A DNA stretch of 44,872 nt from assembly GCF_900112685.1 (NCBI RefSeq), contig NZ_FOMS01000013.1:1-44872 (forward strand), given 5' to 3'. Below, one piece after another: positions 42,292 to 44,872 of the stretch. Source of the DNA: Roseivivax sediminis. GTDB lineage: Bacteria > Pseudomonadota > Alphaproteobacteria > Rhodobacterales > Rhodobacteraceae. The notes below the pieces were generated by a model that saw only the letters and a program-made list of their open reading frames with translations, made no database searches and had not been told where the DNA came from. Within the stretch, counting starts at the first letter, position 1, and each line of letters starts with the position of its first letter. The translations under genes and the position numbers were made by a program.

Positions 42292-43450
42292 GACTTCATG
42301 TCGCGCGGACGGGCCGGGCGTATTGCTGCGCGACGATCTTGCGGGCCGGGATATGCGGTTCGCCGCGCCGAGCGAGTTGATCCGGGCCGACGACGCCGAT
42401 GACGTGCCATCCGCGCTGGACCGCATCGAGCGCGCTCGGGAAGCGGGCAAGTGGTGCGCCGGCTACGTGAGCTACGAGGCCGGTTACGCGCTCGAGCCGA
42501 AGCTGCATGACCACATGCCGCACGGGCGGCGCCTGCCCCTGGTCCTGATGGGGGTCTTCGACGCGCCCGAGACCGGGCCGGTCGGGTTACGTTCGGAAAA
42601 CACCGCTACCCTCACGGATGTCCGGCCCGTATGGTCCTACGAGGAGTACCGGCCTCGGTTCGAACAGGTGCACCGGCACCTGCGGGCGGGAGATTGCTAT
42701 CAGGCAAACCTGACCTTTCCGGTCGCGGCAAGATGGGCTGGCGACCCGGCGGCACTCTTCGACGAGATGACTGGCCGGCAACCGGTTCGCTATGCCGCGC
42801 TGGTCGAACTTGGCGATGCGGTCATCCTGTCGCGCTCCCCGGAACTTTTCTTCCAGGTCGACGCGGAGGGCTGGATTGAGACCCATCCGATGAAAGGCAC
42901 CATCCGGCGCGGCACGACCGCGCAGGAAGACGCCACCCTGGCCGAGGCCCTGCGCCAGGACGGCAAGAACCGCGCCGAGAACCTGATGATCGTCGACCTG
43001 TTGCGCAACGACATTTCCCGCATCTGCGAACTCGGCACGCTCGACGTCCCCGAGCTGTTCCGGATAGAGAGCTATCCGACGGTCCACCAGATGGTCAGCC
43101 GTGTCCGCGCCCGGCTGACCGCCGGGACGACGATCCCCGAGATATTCGCCGCCCTATTCCCCTGCGGTTCGATCACCGGCGCGCCGAAGATCCGCGCGAT
43201 GCAGATCCTGCGCGCGCTCGAAACACGGCCGCGCGACATCTATTGCGGCGCGATCGGCTTCGTCGCGCCTACAGGTCGGATGTGCTTCAATGTCGCGATC
43301 CGCACACTCACCCTGCACAAGGACGGCGAGGCGATCTTCAATGTCGGCGGCGGTATCGTCTTCGACTCCGAGCTCCGCTCGGAATATGAGGAATGCCTGC
43401 TCAAGGCCCGCTTCGCGAGCGGCGCCGCTCTGGACACCGCGCACGCATAG
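42278..43450 (+). CDS. pabB: Aminodeoxychorismate synthase component I (PabB)
   Basis: A 390-residue chorismate-binding enzyme that makes 4-amino-4-deoxychorismate for folate synthesis. The family motifs are HPMKGTIRRG (about residue 206, active-site lysine in KGT), RAENLMIVDLLRNDISRICE, and FPCGSITGAPKIRAM (about 290-305), ending IVFDSELRSEYEECLLKARF. The short N-terminal domain is typical of the alphaproteobacterial PabB. It would need a glutaminase (PabA) and a lyase (PabC) from elsewhere: no class IV aminotransferase follows, unlike in many relatives. It overlaps the Dabb gene by 14 bases. Confidence 0.94.
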   Translation: MNTPETSCRADGPGVLLRDDLAGRDMRFAAPSELIRADDADDVPSALDRIERAREAGKWCAGYVSYEAGYALEPKLHDHMPHGRRLPLVLMGVFDAPETGPVGLRSENTATLTDVRPVWSYEEYRPRFEQVHRHLRAGDCYQANLTFPVAARWAGDPAALFDEMTGRQPVRYAALVELGDAVILSRSPELFFQVDAEGWIETHPMKGTIRRGTTAQEDATLAEALRQDGKNRAENLMIVDLLRNDISRICELGTLDVPELFRIESYPTVHQMVSRVRARLTAGTTIPEIFAALFPCGSITGAPKIRAMQILRALETRPRDIYCGAIGFVAPTGRMCFNVAIRTLTLHKDGEAIFNVGGGIVFDSELRSEYEECLLKARFASGAALDTAHA

Positions 43451-43911
43451 CCGGACTGAGCCGTCGTGACGGACATCCTGGCTTCGCACGGCATCACGTC
43501 GCGACGCGGCATTCAGCTCCACCGCTCCGGCAAGCGCTCAACCAGTTCGCGAGTGTAGAGCGGTTTCCGTTGGGCGGCGTCGATCTGCCCGCCATCGCGG
43601 AAGAAAGTGAAGGCTTCACCGTCGCTCTGAGGAGCGACACCCGTGTCACGGGGTGGATGGATGGTCGGCAGCGACGGGGATGACCTCTCTACCGGCGTGG
43701 CCGAGGTGAACGCCTCTCACGCCCACGACGGTGACGATGAACGCGTCGGCAAGGCCGAGGACGGCTTTCCATGCGTCGCTACCTGATCCAGCGGTTTGCA
43801 ACGCCTTGTACGGGCCATGCGCTTGATCCATGGAACGGTGAAAAACCTCGCCCCCGGAAGGGCGAGGTTCAATTGCCTTGTCGGCGGGACCACCGGGCCC
43901 ACGAGAAGGCC
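43451..43911. other. Gene-free region between pabB and the RTX gene
   Basis: A stretch of 461 bases without a convincing coding frame. The open frames present are short, lack ribosome binding sites, and resemble no family I know. Near its right end lies the terminator of the RTX gene (43841-43869). It is where pabC would be expected in related gene orders, but I see no trace of that gene. Confidence 0.55.
43841..43869 (-). terminator. Rho-independent terminator of the RTX gene
   Basis: On the minus strand, arms AACCTCGCCC and GGGCGAGGTT around a six-base loop are followed by a T run (43845-43841, part shared with the stem). It is about 45 bases after the RTX stop codon and could also act in the plus direction only weakly. 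Confidence 0.8.
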
Positions 43912-44872
43912 TCAGAGGAATTCGAAGTCGTCGAGGGTCAGATCGGCCGACGTCACTCCCAGGACCTCGATGGTCTGGTCCTGATAGCTCAATTCGACCG
44001 CGGCCTCTCCGTCGATGGTCACGTCGGTCATGTCGAGCGCATCTAGCTTGCCGGCGAGACCGGAGCCCTCCGGGTTCTCGACATTCACGAGGAAGAGCGT
44101 GTCCTCGCCGTCCTCGAAATCGGTGATGCGGTCGACGTCGCCCGCCGGGCCCGAGTTCCAGACGAACGTGTCCGCACCTTCGCCGCCGGTGAGGGTATCG
44201 TTGCCCGATCCCCCATTCAGCGTATCGTCACCGGCGCCGCCAGAAAGCATGTCGTCTCGGCCGCCTCCGGCAATGAAATCGTCGCCGCCGCCCCCGTCGA
44301 GGGTGTCGTCACCGATCCCGCCGCCGAGCGAGTCGTCGCCTTCGCCGCCTTCCAGCGTATCCCTGCCGCTGCCGCCGCCCAGGGAATCGTCACCCTCGTT
44401 GCCGGTCACCGAGTCGTCGCCGAAGGAGCCGCCGACGGTGTCGTCGCCGGTCCCGCCCACGGCGATGTCGTCGCCTGCGCCGGACGCAAGTACGTCGTCG
44501 CCGGCGCCGCCGTCGATGGTGTCATCGCCGTCCCCACCGCCGATCGTGTCGTTGCCTTGCTGGCCGTCGAGGCTGTCGTTGCCGGCGCCGCCGCCGATGT
44601 CGTCGTCTCCGCTACCTCCGAACACGTGGTCGTCACCATCGGAAGCGGCGATGTTGTCGTCTCCTGCACCGCCATCGATCGTGTCATTGCCGGTTCCGCC
44701 GAGAATGCCGTCGTCGCTCTCGAGACCGCGGATGCTGTCATCGCCACCGAGCCCTTCGAGACGATCCTCCTGCGGCGTGCCGATGATGATATCCGCACCG
44801 GAGGTGGCGCCCTGCGTATCGTCGCCGCCCCCGGAGCCGTCGTCGCCGCCATCGGAGCCGTCGTCGCCGCCA
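43912..44872 (-). CDS. RTX calcium-binding repeat protein, C-terminal part (partial)
   Basis: The open frame runs without a stop from 43912 to the right edge, giving 319 C-terminal residues; the N-terminus lies outside. From its N-terminal side it has a Gly/Asp/Ser linker of GGDDGS type, then a block of about 17 nonapeptides of the GGxGxDxhx type (for example GGAGDDTLN, GGSGNDTLT), the calcium-binding beta-roll. It ends with GGEGADTFVWNS and an approximately 65-residue acidic tail typical of type I-secreted RTX proteins. The DNA repeats themselves reflect this amino acid repeat. The protein is probably secreted through a TolC-type channel with calcium-driven folding; its catalytic or adhesive part is not visible. 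A terminator follows the stop. Confidence 0.93.
   Translation of the reverse strand, partial: GGDDGSDGGDDGSGGGDDTQGATSGADIIIGTPQEDRLEGLGGDDSIRGLESDDGILGGTGNDTIDGGAGDDNIAASDGDDHVFGGSGDDDIGGGAGNDSLDGQQGNDTIGGGDGDDTIDGGAGDDVLASGAGDDIAVGGTGDDTVGGSFGDDSVTGNEGDDSLGGGSGRDTLEGGEGDDSLGGGIGDDTLDGGGGDDFIAGGGRDDMLSGGAGDDTLNGGSGNDTLTGGEGADTFVWNSGPAGDVDRITDFEDGEDTLFLVNVENPEGSGLAGKLDALDMTDVTIDGEAAVELSYQDQTIEVLGVTSADLTLDDFEFL

Noticed and set aside
43393-43683. 96-codon frame starting inside pabB and running into the spacer
   Set aside because: No ribosome binding site, Arg-rich, overlaps the conserved end of pabB in another frame.
44100-44872. Regular short DNA repeats at the right end considered as a CRISPR array
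   Set aside because: The repeat unit is 27 bases coding for the RTX nonapeptide GGxGxDxhx, without unique spacers or cas genes.

Overview
This 44.9 kb window is high-GC, gene-dense bacterial chromosome. Its features point to an alphaproteobacterium of the order Rhodobacterales (Rhodobacteraceae/roseobacter type). The evidence is the gene order hom–(nudix)–glpX–recJ, the order pcm–tolC–PopZ-like, a DUF6280 protein beside efp, a urtABCDE urea transporter, an NDH–SelD fusion, and tRNA genes that match the family. This placement is inferred from gene content, not from a database search. I see no prophage, insertion sequence, CRISPR array or replication origin; the window reads as core and near-core chromosome.

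Layout. 1–2.2 kb: a small leftward redox/stress cluster (cupin fragment, truncated haemoglobin, exported cupin, tautomerase) divergent from an HxlR-type regulator. 2.4–4.0 kb: an exported HExxH protein and a LysR regulator. 4.2–7.7 kb: tRNA-Phe, then mnmH and an NDH–SelD fusion facing each other, so SelD can supply selenophosphate for MnmH. 7.7–14.0 kb: leftward urtABCDE, with a hairpin-rich spacer between urtB and urtC. 14.4–18.5 kb: a four-gene Anbu locus (circularly permuted ATP-grasp, alpha-E, transglutaminase, proteasome-like Anbu peptidase). 18.8–20.9 kb: tRNA-Cys, DUF883 protein, holin-X-like protein and an AI-2E family permease.

21.0–24.2 kb: isoaspartyl methyltransferase, a TolC-type outer-membrane channel, and an acidic protein that has the layout and neighbourhood of the polar organiser PopZ. 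24.2–27.1 kb: DUF6280, elongation factor P, a fructosamine kinase-like protein and YgfZ. 27.1–31.3 kb: an MsbA-like exporter overlapping a phosphatase gene, a class V aminotransferase and a 62-residue membrane protein. 31.3–33.5 kb: HisC-type aminotransferase, DUF1992 and an NAD(P)-binding protein. 33.7–36.5 kb: LolC/E-like permease, LolD, a lipoprotein cytochrome c and a tiny lipoprotein. 36.7–41.6 kb: hom, Nudix, glpX, recJ and tRNA-Glu. 42.0–44.9 kb: a Dabb protein overlapping pabB, then the C-terminal part of an RTX calcium-binding protein cut off by the window end.

The points most worth a second look are the Anbu locus, the PopZ-like protein, and an intergenic element present three times, always just downstream of a minus-strand stop codon. 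Other points are the stacked hairpins inside the urt operon, a truncated haemoglobin without the usual distal tyrosine, and two very short ORFs that bridge a stop or leader region to the next start.
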